NCBI RefSeq assembly: GCF_900243075.1
Contig: NZ_OEZH01000152.1
Location: 32,143 to 96,142, forward strand
Origin: Clostridioides difficile
GTDB lineage: Bacteria > Bacillota > Clostridia > Peptostreptococcales > Peptostreptococcaceae
DNA length: 64,000 nt
Direction: 5' to 3'
The notes under the pieces were generated by a model. The model was not told the DNA's origin, did no database searches, and worked only from the letters and a program-made list of their open reading frames with translations. Within the stretch, counting starts at the first letter, position 1; each line of letters begins with the position of its first letter. A program made the position numbers and the translations under genes. Shown one piece after another: positions 17,628-27,795 of the stretch.

Positions 17628-19673
17628 CTATATCTCCCCCTTAAATTTTACATATGATATAAAGTTCTTTCCTTCATCAGTTATAAAACTACCTTGTTTT
17701 TTTACTCCAGATAAAAGTAAACCATGACTCTTTAATTTATCTATTCTTTTTCTGATTTGGTCTACACTTAAAACAATACCTTTTTCTTTTAAAATTTCTT
17801 GTAGTTTATTTCTTCCCAAAAATATATTTTTATTATTCCAATTTTCTATACTAGTCAATATACATATACTCTCCTCAAAGAAATTCGATTGTTTGAAATC
17901 TAGGATAATTGAATCGAAGTTTTCATTAACTAAAGTATTGTTTTTTTCAAACCTAAATTGTTCTGGCAAATGCTCGTAATCTACTCTATCTTCTTCCACT
18001 ATAGTGTCAATATAATAAATTAAATTTTTAAGCTCTCTTACATTCCCTGGCCATTCATACATCCTTAAAGCCTGCATTGATTCTTCTGTAAAACATTTGT
18101 TGCTATTTATTTCATCTAAAAAATACTTACTTATAAGAGGTATATCTTCTTTACGCTCTCTAAGTCTAGGTACCTCTATATGTAATACATTAATCCTATA
18201 ATACAAATCTTCTCTAAAAGAACCTTCTTTAATTTTTTTCTTCAAATCTTTATTCGTTGCAGCTATAATTCTAACATCTATTGGTATAATTTTACTTCCA
18301 CCCATTCTCATAACTTCTTTTTCTTGTAAAACTCTCAACAATCGTTTCTGTACATCTAGCGATATATCACCTATCTCATCTAAAAAAATTGTTCCTGCAT
18401 GCGCTCTTTCAAATATACCCATTTTCCCACCTTTTATTGCTCCTGTAAAACTTCCTTCTTCATAACCAAAAAGCTCACTTTCAATAAGTGTATCTGACAA
18501 AGAAGATAGGTTGACTGCAACAAATGGCTTGTCTTTTCTTAGAGATTCATTATGTATTGCCTGGGCAAATATTTCTTTTCCTGTTCCATTTTCTCCAAGT
18601 ATCAACACAGAAAAATCTGTAGCTGCTATTTTTCTTGCAATATTAATCTTTTCTTTTATTATTTTACTCTCACCTACAACATTTTCAAATGTATACTTTG
18701 ATACAAAACCTTTTGCTTGAAATTTATTTTGAATCTTGTCCTCAAGTACTTGGATTGCACTTATATCTTTAATGCTTATAATACTCTTTATTCGTTCATT
18801 ATTTTCATAAACATTTACTTTATTAATTATCAGTTTTTTGTTATTTAAATTTACTACTTCATCATTAACTTCATCCTCTTGAAAAAATATTTTTTTGACA
18901 ACCTTATCACTAAATAAGTCCATAAAATTATTAGATATAATTTCATTTTGGTCTATTCCAACTAGATTAGAGAATACTTTGTTGCAATATATAAATTTTC
19001 CTAACTTATCAATAGAAGCAATACCTTCATCTATAATCTCCAAAAAACTCTTCATGGTTTTATTCATAGTTGTGTAATACCTATATCCACTTACTGTATC
19101 TTCATTATATTTTTCTTTAATAATATGTAACTTATCTATAGATATATTTAGTTTTGTAAAGATTTCTATAACTGTATTTATATCAATTACTTTATCACCT
19201 ATGTCAATTATTTGCTTTATGTTTTGTGGTATGCTGTTTCTGCTTCCCGTAATAATTCCAATCTCACATTTAGACTTATCACAATCTGAATAATATGGTA
19301 TTAGATTAATGTGAATTAATCCTAGTTTTCTAATTATCTTGGCAGTTTCATCTGCTGACTCTTTGTAAGCATCTATAACCATAACATCAGAATCATTTTC
19401 TATACTTATTATCTGATTTATATTTTCAATGTTTATAGTACGATGTATTATTACAATAGGTATATTTTTATCAATATTATTATGTATATGCTCTTTTATA
19501 TCATTGTCTGAACATACTACAAGCTCATACTTCGACAGTTCAATATTTATCCTATTTACATATACCAAGTTATCTATATTACAAAACTCTCCAAACATAT
19601 TTTCCAATTGTTTTGATATATCTATATTTATTTTGTCATCAGTTGATACAAATAAAATATTATGTTTTTTCAT
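17628..19673 (-). CDS. sigma-54-dependent transcriptional activator with PAS domain
   Basis: A 681-residue enhancer-binding protein. An unrecognised N-terminal sensory region (about 1-200) is followed by a PAS domain (about 210-310; [18 protein letters not shown]) and an AAA+ domain (about 330-565) with Walker A GENGTGKE, the sigma-54 contact loop GSFTGA, and Walker [12 protein letters not shown]. The C-terminus does not look like the usual Fis-type helix-turn-helix; it resembles a winged helix ([19 protein letters not shown]). AGGAGG precedes the ATG. It should activate the divergence-free operon downstream at 17366-13024, which has a -24/-12 promoter. The N-terminal region probably senses a small molecule; which one is unknown. 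Confidence 0.9.
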   Translation of the reverse strand: MKKHNILFVSTDDKINIDISKQLENMFGEFCNIDNLVYVNRINIELSKYELVVCSDNDIKEHIHNNIDKNIPIVIIHRTINIENINQIISIENDSDVMVIDAYKESADETAKIIRKLGLIHINLIPYYSDCDKSKCEIGIITGSRNSIPQNIKQIIDIGDKVIDINTVIEIFTKLNISIDKLHIIKEKYNEDTVSGYRYYTTMNKTMKSFLEIIDEGIASIDKLGKFIYCNKVFSNLVGIDQNEIISNNFMDLFSDKVVKKIFFQEDEVNDEVVNLNNKKLIINKVNVYENNERIKSIISIKDISAIQVLEDKIQNKFQAKGFVSKYTFENVVGESKIIKEKINIARKIAATDFSVLILGENGTGKEIFAQAIHNESLRKDKPFVAVNLSSLSDTLIESELFGYEEGSFTGAIKGGKMGIFERAHAGTIFLDEIGDISLDVQKRLLRVLQEKEVMRMGGSKIIPIDVRIIAATNKDLKKKIKEGSFREDLYYRINVLHIEVPRLRERKEDIPLISKYFLDEINSNKCFTEESMQALRMYEWPGNVRELKNLIYYIDTIVEEDRVDYEHLPEQFRFEKNNTLVNENFDSIILDFKQSNFFEESICILTSIENWNNKNIFLGRNKLQEILKEKGIVLSVDQIRKRIDKLKSHGLLLSGVKKQGSFITDEGKNFISYVKFKGEI

Positions 19674-19949
19674 AGCACCACCTCCTGTTTAAACAGTATA
19701 GAAAGTAATAATTTGGTCTATTGTAGCACTTTTTGAAAAAGTTTTAAATCTTAAAAATCACATTTTGTATCATTTACCATTATTTTCCATAGTAAAATAA
19801 TGTAAGCTATCTTTTTTCACCTATAATTTAATTTCTAAAACGATTATTTTGACATTATTGAAATAGAAACAAAAATTTAATATAAAATTGTTAATATATC
19901 AACAATTTTGAGGAAGAATACATCATAACAAAATTTAGGAATATATAAT
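19674..19949. other. gene-free region upstream of the activator, with two inverted repeats
   Basis: No open frame. TTACCATTATTTT at 19774-19786 is nearly complementary to AAAATAATGTAA at 19794-19805 (one bulged C). AAAATTGTT at 19884-19892 is exactly complementary to AACAATTTT at 19901-19909. Either could be an operator for the activator gene; no promoter is convincing. Confidence 0.4.
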
Positions 19950-19991
19950 AATAGGGTCTCAGAACTTAATGACAAGTTCTAAAACCCTATT
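19950..19991 (-). terminator. hairpin ending the tldD-to-hydrolase gene cluster
   Basis: AATAGGG (19950-19956) pairs with CCCTATT (19985-19991), with further AGAACTT/AAGTTCT pairing inside. It lies 85 bases after the hydrolase stop. The T-run on the complement strand is weak, so the terminator call is moderate. Confidence 0.55.
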
Positions 19992-20075
19992 TGTTTAGTG
20001 TACAAGACATTATAAAATTTAGTTTAAATCATTTCACATAATATTACTCTTTTTCTAAGTGGTAATAAAATATCT

Positions 20076-20885
20076 CTATTCCTCTAAAAACTGTAAAAAT
20101 TCCTGATTAAATAGTTTAAGCTCATCATAGAATATAGCATGACCACTATACTCAAAAGTATATAAAGTTGAATCTTCTATTTTTTCATTCATAAAAACTG
20201 CAAATTCATATGGGCATACTTCGTCTAATTTCCCATGAAATATACCAGTAGGCACTCTCACACATTTTAAATCATTAAACAATTCTTCATCTCTTAAAGA
20301 TACAGCTGTTCCAATAGTTCCAATACCTGATGCACTAAAACCAATATCATCAAACCACCTTCTAAAACTTTCTGATGGATTTGATGCAAATACTTTTTTT
20401 CCAAAATTGGTTACCATTCCTGGTCTATCAGTACATGCTTGTGCTATCAATTTATTGACATCTTCACGTGTCATACCATATGGAAACTCTGGAGGTCTTT
20501 GTACAAATGATGGTGCAGCAGCTGCAGCTAATGCCAATTTTGATACCCCATATCCATTAAATAAACTCATATACCTAAGTACAATTGCCCCTCCCATTGA
20601 AAAACCGACAAGGGTAAAGTCTTTTAAGCCAATAGCATGTACCACCTTATAAATATCATCTGCTAACTGGCTATAAGTATATCCTCCTGAGGTTGCATCA
20701 GATTTACCAAAACCCCTTAAATCAATTGAAACTGTTCTATATCCGAGTTTTGGTAATATATTTGTTTGATATTCAAATATCTTATGTCCTAATGGCCATC
20801 CATGTATAAAAAGTACTGTTTTTTTAGCACTCGGATTTAAATCATATACGGCTATATTTATATCATTCACATATACATAATACAT
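20076..20885 (-). CDS. alpha/beta-fold hydrolase
   Basis: A 269-residue alpha/beta hydrolase. The oxyanion region is LFIHGWPLGHKIF near residue 28, the nucleophile elbow is VGFSMGGAIV near 93, the acid is in HGKLDEVCPYE and the histidine in YSGHAIFYDE. It resembles the esterase / cofactor-free haloperoxidase group; the natural substrate is unknown. The start at 20885 (MYYVYVNDIN) is chosen because AAGGGAG lies about 11 bases upstream; the longer TTG frame at 20906 overlaps that site. It is 83 bases after the ferritin-like gene. Confidence 0.87.
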   Translation of the reverse strand: MYYVYVNDINIAVYDLNPSAKKTVLFIHGWPLGHKIFEYQTNILPKLGYRTVSIDLRGFGKSDATSGGYTYSQLADDIYKVVHAIGLKDFTLVGFSMGGAIVLRYMSLFNGYGVSKLALAAAAAPSFVQRPPEFPYGMTREDVNKLIAQACTDRPGMVTNFGKKVFASNPSESFRRWFDDIGFSASGIGTIGTAVSLRDEELFNDLKCVRVPTGIFHGKLDEVCPYEFAVFMNEKIEDSTLYTFEYSGHAIFYDELKLFNQEFLQFLEE

Positions 20886-20968
20886 ATCAATAGCAACTCC
20901 CTTCAAGAAAATGTATGATGGTTATTTTATATATATGAATAAAATGATGAATAACTAAACTTTTGAGT

Positions 20969-21502
20969 TTATTTGCAATACTTCTCTATTGCTTTTTCAA
21001 ATAAACTTACATGAAGTTTTTCATCTAGGATTATTCTATTTAATATGGCTTTTATATAAGGGTCTTCAATAAGACTTATATCTTTATAATAATTGTCAAT
21101 AGCCACATGTTCCAAATGCAAATCTAGTTTTAATCTGTTACAAATAGAATCTCCATAGCATACAAAACCACCATTCCAATATGCACCACAAGAACTTGTA
21201 GAGCCTCTATATACAGGATTTCCACCCAATAATCTTATAGTCTTTGCTAATATCTCCATATGTAACATTTCTGTTATAGATATATTTATCCACATTTCAT
21301 TTAATTCTCTATGCTTTTCATCTAAATCAAAATTGTGGTATAGATATTGATTTACACTCGTAAATTCACTTGATACTCCAGCATAGTCATCCATCAATAA
21401 TTCTGCATAATACTTGTTTTGCCCTAAAACCTTTATTTCTGGGTATGGCTCATCACTTGAGTATCCCTTTCTCTTGTGCATGTCGTAATGTGCATCACTC
21501 AT
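20969..21502 (-). CDS. ferritin-like di-iron four-helix protein
   Basis: A 177-residue protein with a ferritin-like helix bundle. Probable metal ligands are the glutamate in GVSSEFTSVNQYLYHNF, the ExxH in ISITEMLHMEIL, the glutamate in LHLEHVAIDNYY and the ExxH in ILDEKLHVSLFE. It is most like rubrerythrin or manganese-catalase/spore-coat CotJC-type proteins without a rubredoxin domain. It may store metal or remove peroxide. AGGAGGGG precedes the ATG. It follows tldE by 58 bases. Confidence 0.75.
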   Translation of the reverse strand: MSDAHYDMHKRKGYSSDEPYPEIKVLGQNKYYAELLMDDYAGVSSEFTSVNQYLYHNFDLDEKHRELNEMWINISITEMLHMEILAKTIRLLGGNPVYRGSTSSCGAYWNGGFVCYGDSICNRLKLDLHLEHVAIDNYYKDISLIEDPYIKAILNRIILDEKLHVSLFEKAIEKYCK

Positions 21503-21560
21503 AATATCCCCTCCTTTAAATTTAACGTATGATATTAATTGTATGCATCACGACTTTTTA

Positions 21561-22910
21561 TTATTCATCTTTTCCAGCTACTGATAACTCCTTAATAACA
21601 ACTGAAGGTGAACCTATGCTACTCATTGGAAACTCTAAATCATCCCCTATAACTTCAATATCTTTCAATAAATCAAAATAGTTTCCTGCTACTGTAATTT
21701 GCTCTACTGGAAATTCTTTTTTCCCTTCTTTGATATAAAAGCCTTTAGCTGCTAAAGAAAAGTCTCCTGTTACTGAATTTGCACCTGAATGAAGACCTGC
21801 AAAACTAGTAACCATCAATCCTTCGCCTATATCCTTCATAATTTCATCTAGAGATTTATCTCCTTTATCTATGTAAAAATTAGTTGGATATATGCTTATA
21901 GGTGATGAATATGAAGATTTTATTCCATTTCCTGTAGTCTTTACATTTGCCTTATTAGCCGTTTTTAAGTTATGAAGTAAAGTTATAAGCTTTCCATTTA
22001 AAACAACTTCTTTTTTAAATGTAGCTACTCCCTCATCATCAAAAGGAGTAGATGCCATGCCATTTTCTAAAAGTGGGTCATCAACTATTGTAACTATAGG
22101 AGATGCTATCATCTCTCCTTCTCTGCCTTTTAATAAAGATAATCCTTTTTGAACAGAATCTGCATTAAATATTCCAGAGAATGTGCTAAGTAAAGATACC
22201 ATAGCTTCATTAAACAATATAGTTTTATATTTACCTGATGGTATACTCTTACCTCCTACTTTAGACAAAGCATTATCAACACCAAGTTTTGCTATCTCAC
22301 AAGGCTTTATTTCCTCAATAGAATTTCCTATATTATATCCTACTCCATCATATTTTTGTCCATTGTCTTGTATTATGGGAACTACAAATCCTATAAGCAT
22401 ATTAGTTTTATTACTTAAATTAAGACCTTTAGTATTGTATATACCATTACTTGATACAGAATAAGATATAGTACACTTAGATAAATTTACTACCTTATCT
22501 GAATAAGCTTTAGTTTCTCTTTCCATTTCTAGAGCTAAATCAATCAACTTATCTGCTTCTAAATTTTCTAACTCTTTAGAGTAAGTCTTTACATCATTAT
22601 AGTGCTTATCACCTTCATATATAAATTGTACATCGTCACTTTCAATAGTACCTACTCCATCTTTTACATTTTTTATCAACATATCAACAGCTTTATCATC
22701 TAAAATTTCTGTATAAGAATAACCTATCTTTCCATTTACCTTTCCTCTAAAAGATAAACCAAAAGATTTATCAAGATTGTATTTCTCAACTTCTCCTTCA
22801 TATATATTTATACTTAAATTTTCTCCTGTATAATAATATATTTCACACTCTTCAAAACCTTCACTTAGAGCTTTTTTAAATAATATATCCTTAAAACTTT
22901 TAAGTTCCAC
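21561..22910 (-). CDS. tldE: TldE/PmbA-family protein, non-catalytic partner of TldD
   Basis: A 449-residue member of the TldD/PmbA family. It lacks the HExxxH metal site seen in the neighbouring protein but shares the fold and the C-terminal glycine-rich motifs (GANSVTGDFSLAAKGF, VAGNYFDLLKDI). In E. coli TldD and TldE form a heterodimer that degrades unfolded peptides and trims the microcin B17 leader. The start is GTG at 22910 with AGGAGGGA 6 bases upstream, overlapping the end of tldD's spacer. It is 11 bases after tldD. Confidence 0.88.
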   Translation of the reverse strand: MELKSFKDILFKKALSEGFEECEIYYYTGENLSINIYEGEVEKYNLDKSFGLSFRGKVNGKIGYSYTEILDDKAVDMLIKNVKDGVGTIESDDVQFIYEGDKHYNDVKTYSKELENLEADKLIDLALEMERETKAYSDKVVNLSKCTISYSVSSNGIYNTKGLNLSNKTNMLIGFVVPIIQDNGQKYDGVGYNIGNSIEEIKPCEIAKLGVDNALSKVGGKSIPSGKYKTILFNEAMVSLLSTFSGIFNADSVQKGLSLLKGREGEMIASPIVTIVDDPLLENGMASTPFDDEGVATFKKEVVLNGKLITLLHNLKTANKANVKTTGNGIKSSYSSPISIYPTNFYIDKGDKSLDEIMKDIGEGLMVTSFAGLHSGANSVTGDFSLAAKGFYIKEGKKEFPVEQITVAGNYFDLLKDIEVIGDDLEFPMSSIGSPSVVIKELSVAGKDE

Positions 22911-22921
22911 ACTTATCCCTC

Positions 22922-24304
22922 CTATCTTCCACCTACAGTAATTTCTTTTACCCTTATCATAGGTTGACCTACATTAGTTGGTATACTTCCTGATGATGAA
23001 CCACACATCCCTTGAGCTTGTTCTAAGTTATCACCAACCATATCTATATTCATAAGTACATCGCTACCTTTTCCAATTAAACTAGCACCTCTAACTGGCT
23101 CTTGTATTTCTCCATTTTTTATCAAGTAACCTTCTGAAACAGCAAAATTAAACTCTCCTGTTACAGGATTTACAGAGCCACCACCCATTTTTTTAGCATA
23201 AAGTCCATCTGGTATCGACTTTATAATGTCTTCTGGTTTATCTTCTCCAGCAGCAATATAAGTGTTAGTCATTCTTGAAGTTGGAGCAAATTTGTAGTTT
23301 TGTCTACGAGAACTTCCTGTAGGATTCATTCCCATTCGTCTACCATTAAGCTTATCTATCATATAAGACTTCAAAATTCCATTTTCAATCAGTATATTTT
23401 TTTGAGCTGGATTCCCTTCATCATCTATATTCATAGAACCCCAGTAATTTGGTATTGTACCATCATCTATAGCTGTAACCTTTGTAGAGGCAATCTGTTG
23501 ACCTAATTTATCTGCAAATACAGAGTTGCCCTTTGCAACTGATGTAGCTTCCAAAGAATGTCCACAAGCTTCATGAAATATTACTCCACCAAAACCATTA
23601 TCTATTGCCACCATCATATTACCTGCTGGACAATTTTTAGCATGCAGCATAGTATGTGCTACTCTAGCTGATTCTTTTGCATAGTATTCTGGGTCTATAT
23701 CTTCAAATATTTCAAAGCCTTTACAGCCTCCAGGTCCTTCAAATCCAGTTTGATTTTCATTACCTTTGGATGCAATTGAACTTATTCCCAGTCTAGTTCT
23801 TATTCTTCTATCTTCAACATATATCCCTTCAGTATTTGCAATTAATATTTTTTGGTCTTTATCCAAATAGCTAACACTTACTTGAGATATATCACTACTA
23901 AATTCTTTTGCACTCCTATATGCAACCTTCATAACATTTACTTTATCTCTATTACCTATTGAATTTGGATAAATTTTTATATTATGTATGTTATTTATTT
24001 TAATACTGTCATTTAATATTACACTTTTTCCATCTTCCAATTTACCTAAAGCAACAGCAGCTTTGTATGCTACATCCAACAAACTATTTAATGAATTGTC
24101 ACTTGTATAAGCATATATACTCTTTAATCCTTTAAATATTCTTATTCCTATACCATAATTTCTTCCACCTATTGCATTTTCTACTTTATTATCTATTAAA
24201 CTAATAGAGTTATTTATAGTGTCTTCTTCAAAAATCTCAGCAAAGTCTCCTCCAGTAATTAGACACTTTTCTAATACCTTTGAAGCTATATCTTTTGAAA
24301 GCAT
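22922..24304 (-). CDS. tldD: TldD-family zinc metalloprotease
   Basis: A 460-residue TldD protein. The metal-binding HEACGHSLEA (HExxxH) lies near residue 245, and the later GGGSVNPVTGEFNFAVSEGY and ASLIGKGSDVLMNIDMVG are family motifs. TldD is the catalytic half of the TldD/TldE protease and can process ribosomal peptides. AGGAGG precedes the ATG. A candidate -10 (TATAAT, 24374-24369) lies 65 bases upstream. It is the first gene of a cluster with tldE, the ferritin-like protein and the hydrolase. Confidence 0.92.
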   Translation of the reverse strand: MLSKDIASKVLEKCLITGGDFAEIFEEDTINNSISLIDNKVENAIGGRNYGIGIRIFKGLKSIYAYTSDNSLNSLLDVAYKAAVALGKLEDGKSVILNDSIKINNIHNIKIYPNSIGNRDKVNVMKVAYRSAKEFSSDISQVSVSYLDKDQKILIANTEGIYVEDRRIRTRLGISSIASKGNENQTGFEGPGGCKGFEIFEDIDPEYYAKESARVAHTMLHAKNCPAGNMMVAIDNGFGGVIFHEACGHSLEATSVAKGNSVFADKLGQQIASTKVTAIDDGTIPNYWGSMNIDDEGNPAQKNILIENGILKSYMIDKLNGRRMGMNPTGSSRRQNYKFAPTSRMTNTYIAAGEDKPEDIIKSIPDGLYAKKMGGGSVNPVTGEFNFAVSEGYLIKNGEIQEPVRGASLIGKGSDVLMNIDMVGDNLEQAQGMCGSSSGSIPTNVGQPMIRVKEITVGGR

Positions 24305-24638
24305 AAATTTACCTCCTACTTTAAATTTTTAATTAACTTTTATTCAATCTTTTTACTTGTTAACAAACATTATATACTATATTACTTAAAATAAGATACT
24401 TATGAATATATTATACATATGTTTTACACTAAAATGTTATCACATGTTTATTTATACATACCCATATATCTAGATAGTTAAAATATATAATATCATTTTC
24501 TATATTGGATAATATAATGTTCTTTTTAAAAATACTTTATTTATAATTAAATATAAAGTAAAATATTAAAATATAACTGATAAAATTTAGTCATGAGATA
24601 ATATTTAAGTTTATTTGATGAAATATGGAGGAATTATT
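24305..24638. promoter_or_regulatory. divergent promoter region between tldD and the second sigma-54 activator
   Basis: About 330 very AT-rich bases with no open frame. TATAAT on the complement at 24374-24369 is a likely -10 for tldD. For the activator gene no confident promoter is visible. No -24/-12 motif is found here. Confidence 0.45.
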
Positions 24639-26531
24639 ATGAAAGAAATACTCGTTATTGCTCCCACTAAAGGAACCTATGAAAAATCACTTCACATAGT
24701 TAAAAAAAGCAAATATACAAATATTGATGTTGTATTTGGCAATCTAAAAGAAGGTATCCCTCTTGCTGAAAAAAGTATTAATCATGGTACTAGAATTATC
24801 ATAAGCCGAGGTGGAACTTACAACATGTTAAAAGCTACTTACAGCATACCCATAGTTGAAATTAAAGTAGATGCTTATGATATTATAAAAAGCTATAAAG
24901 AAGTAAAAAATTCCGATGAACCATTTGGAATAATTGGATTTAATAATGTCATCTATGGCTTCGATATTATAGAAGAGATATTGAATAAGAAAATAACTAT
25001 GATTAAAATTGAAAAAGAAGAAGAAATTTATGATGCTATAGAAAAGTACAGAAAAAAGGGTATCAACACATATATAGGAGATACCACTGTTGCACATATT
25101 GTCAAGAGACTTAATTGTAAGGGAATATTAATCGAATCTAGAGAAGAAAACATACTTAGAGCCATTCAACAAGCAGAACAAATACTTGAAGCAACCAAAG
25201 ATGAACAAAAAAGAAGATTACAGATAGAAGCTATGACAGATTTCGTACATGATGGAATAATAACAGTCGATAAAAATTTTAAAATAACATTATTTAATAA
25301 AAGTGCTGAAAAAATATTTGGTATAAAAAAAGAAAATGCACTTTATCATAATGTTATAGATGTTATTCCAAACACAGTTCTTCCACAAGTAGTTGAAACT
25401 ATGGAACCTCAAATTGGTGAGATACAAAACATAGGTAGTACAAAAATCATTACAAACAGAGTTCCAATTATTGTTGATGGGCAAATTCAAGGAGCTGTTT
25501 CTACATTTCAAGATAGTAAGGAGATAAGTTCTTTTGAGCATACGATAAGAAGGAGTTTACTAAATAAAGGGCTATCTGCTAAATACACTTTTGATGATAT
25601 AATCCATGCTAGTAAAAAGACAAAGGATTGTATAGAAATTGCAAAAAAATATGCCTGTTATGACACTCCAATGATTATTACTGGAGAATCAGGTGTTGGT
25701 AAAGAACTGTTTTGCCAAAGTATACACAACTATAGTAAACGTAAAAATGCACCTTTTGTCGCTGTAAATTGTGCTGCCATACCTCCATCTTTAATAGAAA
25801 GTGAGTTTTTTGGTTATGAAGAAGGTTCATTTACAGGTGCGAGAAAAAAAGGTAAAGCAGGCGTATTTGAGTTAGCACATGAAGGTACAATCTTTCTAGA
25901 TGAAATAAGTGAAATCCCTCTTGAACTTCAAGGTCGATTACTAAGGGTCTTACAGGAAAAACAAGTTATGAGAATTGGTGGCGATAAAGTTATTCCTATA
26001 GATGTAAAAATTATCTGTGCTTCAAATAAAGACTTAAAAAACATGATGCGTGATGGTTTATTTAGACAAGACCTTTATTTTAGAATAAATATACTAACAC
26101 TATACCTTCCTTCATTAAAAGAAAGAAAAGAAGATATTATAAAATTATCAGAATTTTTTATACAGAAATATTCAATAAAATACAACAAAACACCTTTAAT
26201 TATCACTCCAAATATTAAACAAGCACTTCTTGAACGAGAATATGAAGGTAATATAAGAGAATTGGAAGGTATGATGGAAAGGGCTGTTATTGTGGAATCA
26301 TTTGACTCGATTTTATTAGAAAAATATAACAACGAATATACAAATAATATGGTTTATAAAGATAATCGTGATTTTGAATGTAATAATCTAGATTTAAAGA
26401 CTTTAGAAAAAAAATATATATATAAAATTTATAACGAAAATAATAGAAATACTACAAAAACCTGTGAAATTCTAAAAATAACTCGCTCTACTCTGTGGCG
26501 TAAGTTAAAAGAAATAGAAAATGATGTTTAA
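24639..26531 (+). CDS. sigma-54-dependent activator with PrpR-type sensor, PAS, AAA+ and Fis-type HTH
   Basis: A 630-residue enhancer-binding protein. The N-terminal PrpR_N-like sensor (about 5-180) has RIIISRGGTYNMLKATYSIP; a PAS domain follows (about 205-310; DGIITVDKNFKITLFNKSA), then an AAA+ domain (about 325-560) with Walker A GESGVGKE, GSFTGA and [11 protein letters not shown], and a Fis-type helix-turn-helix at the end (TTKTCEILKITRSTLWRKL). The start at 24639 has GGAGG 6-7 bases upstream; an upstream TTG frame overlaps that site. The operon 270 bases downstream has a -24/-12 promoter, so this protein very likely activates kdgT and the UxaA-type genes in response to a sugar acid or related compound. 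Confidence 0.92.
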   Translation: MKEILVIAPTKGTYEKSLHIVKKSKYTNIDVVFGNLKEGIPLAEKSINHGTRIIISRGGTYNMLKATYSIPIVEIKVDAYDIIKSYKEVKNSDEPFGIIGFNNVIYGFDIIEEILNKKITMIKIEKEEEIYDAIEKYRKKGINTYIGDTTVAHIVKRLNCKGILIESREENILRAIQQAEQILEATKDEQKRRLQIEAMTDFVHDGIITVDKNFKITLFNKSAEKIFGIKKENALYHNVIDVIPNTVLPQVVETMEPQIGEIQNIGSTKIITNRVPIIVDGQIQGAVSTFQDSKEISSFEHTIRRSLLNKGLSAKYTFDDIIHASKKTKDCIEIAKKYACYDTPMIITGESGVGKELFCQSIHNYSKRKNAPFVAVNCAAIPPSLIESEFFGYEEGSFTGARKKGKAGVFELAHEGTIFLDEISEIPLELQGRLLRVLQEKQVMRIGGDKVIPIDVKIICASNKDLKNMMRDGLFRQDLYFRINILTLYLPSLKERKEDIIKLSEFFIQKYSIKYNKTPLIITPNIKQALLEREYEGNIRELEGMMERAVIVESFDSILLEKYNNEYTNNMVYKDNRDFECNNLDLKTLEKKYIYKIYNENNRNTTKTCEILKITRSTLWRKLKEIENDV

Positions 26532-26555
26532 AAATAATACATACTTAATATATCG

Positions 26556-26592
26556 AAACGTTTTATGTTTAATTTTAAAACATAAAACGTTT
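26556..26592 (+). terminator. terminator after the second sigma-54 activator
   Basis: AAACGTTTTATGTTT (26556-26570) pairs with AAACATAAAACGTTT at 26578-26592, then TATTTATTTT follows. It lies 25 bases past the stop. As a long inverted repeat about 155-190 bases upstream of the -24/-12 promoter it is also at the normal distance for activator binding. Confidence 0.7.
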
Positions 26593-26700
26593 ATTTATTT
26601 TCACTAAAAAATATAATTATATGATAAAAATATTCTTTTTAATGTAAAATTCTCCACAATCATACTTTCAATTCTAAGTAATCTACAGCATTTCAATTAA

Positions 26701-26722
26701 TTATCAAAAATAATCATGATAA
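26701..26722. promoter_or_regulatory. inverted repeat TTATCA-N10-TGATAA before the -24/-12 promoter
   Basis: TTATCA at 26701-26706 and TGATAA at 26717-26722 are exact inverted repeats, 24 bases before the -24 element. It could bind the activator or a repressor; the distance is short for an enhancer site. Confidence 0.3.
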
Positions 26723-26745
26723 CTAAAAATACAAAATCTATGTAT

Positions 26746-26761
26746 TGGCATAATAATTGCT
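26746..26761 (+). promoter_or_regulatory. sigma-54 (-24/-12) promoter of the kdgT operon
   Basis: TGGCATAATAATTGCT matches TGGCAC-N5-TTGCW with one mismatch and exact spacing. It lies 40 bases before the kdgT start. Its first six bases and last five are identical to those of the promoter at 17413-17428. Confidence 0.88.
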
Positions 26762-26800
26762 TTTAGATAATTATATAAAAAAGAAAAGGAGTGATACTAG

Positions 26801-27775
26801 ATGCACATCTTAAAATCAGTGAAAAAGATACCTGGAGGACTTATGGTATGTCCCCTGTTATTGGGAGCACTATTTAATACAGTATGTCCACAAGCTCTTG
26901 AAATTGGAGGATTTACAACATCCTTATTTAAAACTGGCGCAATGAGTATACTTGCTCTATTTTGTCTATGTAATGGAGCTCAAATTAACATCAGACAAGC
27001 AGGTAAACCATTGACTAAAGGAATAGTGCTTACAGCAACAAAATTTGTAATTGGTGCAGTATTAGGTATTATTGTTAGTAAATTTATAGGACCTAAAGGT
27101 ATAATTGGTATTACACCTCTTGCAATAGTTGCTACCATGACTAATTCAAATGGAGGTCTATTTGCTGCTCTTGCAGGTGAATATGGAGACTCTACAGATG
27201 TTGGAGCAATATCCATCTTATCTCTAAACGATGGTCCTTTTTTCACAATGCTTGCTTTTGGAGTAACTGGGCTTGCAAATGTACCTATAGTAGCACTATT
27301 TACAGCACTCATACCAATACTACTTGGATTTATACTTGGTAATCTCGATGAAGATATACGAGAGTTTCTTGCACCTGGTACAACATTATTAATTCCTTTC
27401 TTTGCTTTCCCTTTAGGAGCTGCATTAAACTTTAATCAAATTATAACTGCTGGATTACCTGGAGTTGTACTTGGTTTAGGTGTTACTATAATAACAGGTA
27501 TGGGTGGATACTTTGTAATGAAACTTATACGTGCAGAACACCCAGCAGTAGGTGCAGCTACAGGTACAACAGCTGGAAATGCAGCGGGTACTCCTGAAGC
27601 TTTAGCAGCTATAGACCCTACTCTAGCTACAATTGCAGCTGTTTCAACAGTACAGGTTGCTGCTGCCATCATTGTTACAGCAATATGTTGTCCAATGTTA
27701 GTATCCTATCTAGATAAAAGAGAAAAAAGAAAAAAGGCTATTTTTAAAACAAATAAAAATATTGAAGTAAATTAA
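26801..27775 (+). CDS. kdgT: 2-keto-3-deoxygluconate permease family transporter
   Basis: A 324-residue membrane protein with about ten hydrophobic segments, of the KdgT family. It begins MHILKSVKKIPGGLMVCPLLLGALFN and has NSNGGLFAALAGEYGD near residue 110 and AATGTTAGNAAGTPEALAA near 250, both typical of the family. KdgT imports 2-keto-3-deoxygluconate or similar acids with protons. AAAGGAG precedes the ATG. It is the first gene after a -24/-12 promoter and is followed by a split UxaA-type enzyme. The substrate here is inferred to be an acid that this enzyme can act on. Confidence 0.88.
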   Translation: MHILKSVKKIPGGLMVCPLLLGALFNTVCPQALEIGGFTTSLFKTGAMSILALFCLCNGAQINIRQAGKPLTKGIVLTATKFVIGAVLGIIVSKFIGPKGIIGITPLAIVATMTNSNGGLFAALAGEYGDSTDVGAISILSLNDGPFFTMLAFGVTGLANVPIVALFTALIPILLGFILGNLDEDIREFLAPGTTLLIPFFAFPLGAALNFNQIITAGLPGVVLGLGVTIITGMGGYFVMKLIRAEHPAVGAATGTTAGNAAGTPEALAAIDPTLATIAAVSTVQVAAAIIVTAICCPMLVSYLDKREKRKKAIFKTNKNIEVN

Positions 27776-27795
27776 TACTTAAGGAGGTAAAAGTA

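Noticed and set aside
21561-24304. TldD/TldE as processing protease of the Nif11 peptide
   Set aside because: The genes are 35 kb apart and tldDE is widespread as a housekeeping pair; nothing in the sequence links them.
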